From Betaproteobacteria bacterium (GTDB lineage: Bacteria > Pseudomonadota > Gammaproteobacteria > Burkholderiales > Burkholderiaceae_C): 6,801 nt of DNA. Location of the stretch: assembly GCA_009923345.1 (NCBI GenBank), contig RFTR01000109.1, forward strand, positions 1-6,801, written 5' to 3'. The translations under genes were made by a program, and so were the position numbers. Below are positions 6,508-6,801 of this stretch, piece after piece (the stretch's first letter is position 1; every line of letters begins with the position of its first letter). The notes under the pieces are model-generated. The model was not told the DNA's origin and searched no databases. It saw only the letters and a list, made by a program, of their open reading frames with translations.

Positions 6508-6801
6508 AGGACGCATTATTCAAAGCAGAAGCGAAGACTCTGTCATCCGCGAGATTGAAGACATACGCGACAAGGTGCCAGGCTTCACGGGGGTCATTTC
6601 TGACTTAGGCGGGCCTACAGCCAATATGTATCGCATTGGCTGTAAAAGCCCAGAGATTGAAGCTGCCTGCCGAAAGCCGAGTTGTGTTTACCCAGGAATT
6701 TGCCAAAACCTCAATACCGACCACAGCTCATTGATCCACATGTACCGACGCGCACGGGAGCTCAAAGGCGTTAAGAAAATTTTGATCGGTTCAGGATTAC
6801 G
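6452..6801 (+). pseudogene. ygiQ: YgiQ radical SAM core, out-of-frame continuation, cut by window edge
   Basis: From 6452 a frame different from that of the upstream ygiQ part is open to the window end for 116 codons. It begins NIMRGCFGGCTFCSITEHEG, which contains the radical SAM cluster motif C-x3-C-x2-C (cysteine codons at 6467, 6479 and 6488). It continues with VPGFTGVISDLGGPTANMY, further cysteines in CRKPSCVYPGIC, and YRRARELKGVKKILIGSGLR. These match the middle of YgiQ proteins as I recall them, including E. coli YgiQ. Intact homologues have about eight residues of the type Y-E/D-M-I-R-F-S-V between IPA and NIMRGC. Here only one base (6451) separates them. It has no start codon of its own with a ribosome-binding site, so it is the remainder of the gene at 5173 and not a separate one. 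The 3' end lies outside the window. Confidence 0.88.

Noticed and set aside
6320..6523. Minus-strand open frames across the ygiQ break (6244-6516 and 6320-6523) as possible genes
   Set aside because: Their translations lack recognisable features and lie opposite strongly conserved YgiQ coding sequence on both sides of the break.
1..6801. Presence of a defence island, mobile element or other new multi-gene system
   Set aside because: All substantial frames are accounted for by housekeeping families. There are no transposase or integrase genes, repeat arrays or clusters of unknown genes in the window.

Overview
The window looks like an ordinary chromosomal stretch of a betaproteobacterium, most likely Burkholderiales. 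This rests on remembered resemblance of the glucose-6-phosphate dehydrogenase, the short 6-phosphogluconate dehydrogenase and the YgiQ protein to that group, not on a search. Base composition is close to balanced by eye, which would be low for many members of that order, so the genus is left open. Nearly all of the sequence is coding, and no rRNA, tRNA, insertion sequence, integrase or CRISPR array was seen.

Layout: two gene groups diverge from a 78-base gap at 3186-3263. Leftward on the minus strand run zwf (glucose-6-phosphate dehydrogenase), pgi (glucose-6-phosphate isomerase, 40 bases further on) and, 9 bases after the pgi stop, the first 25 codons of another gene cut by the window edge (possibly a chromate-transporter-type membrane protein, weakly supported). 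Rightward on the plus strand run murI (glutamate racemase), a short-form gnd (6-phosphogluconate dehydrogenase, best start GTG at 4147) and a ygiQ-type radical SAM gene that continues past the right edge.

Function: pgi, zwf and gnd meet at glucose 6-phosphate. Pgi links it to fructose 6-phosphate, Zwf commits it to the oxidative pentose phosphate route, and Gnd converts 6-phosphogluconate to ribulose 5-phosphate. The lactonase (pgl) and the Entner-Doudoroff enzymes are not in the window. MurI supplies D-glutamate for peptidoglycan and sits between zwf and gnd without an obvious metabolic link.

The main anomaly is in ygiQ. The reading frame breaks at about 6451, immediately before the radical SAM cysteine motif, and resumes in another frame with well-conserved family sequence to the end of the window. 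The pattern fits a deletion of about 23 bases, either a real recent inactivation or a sequence/assembly error. The divergent zwf-murI gap also carries a 10-base direct repeat and a short perfect palindrome that could be an operator. I found no evidence for a new multi-gene system here.
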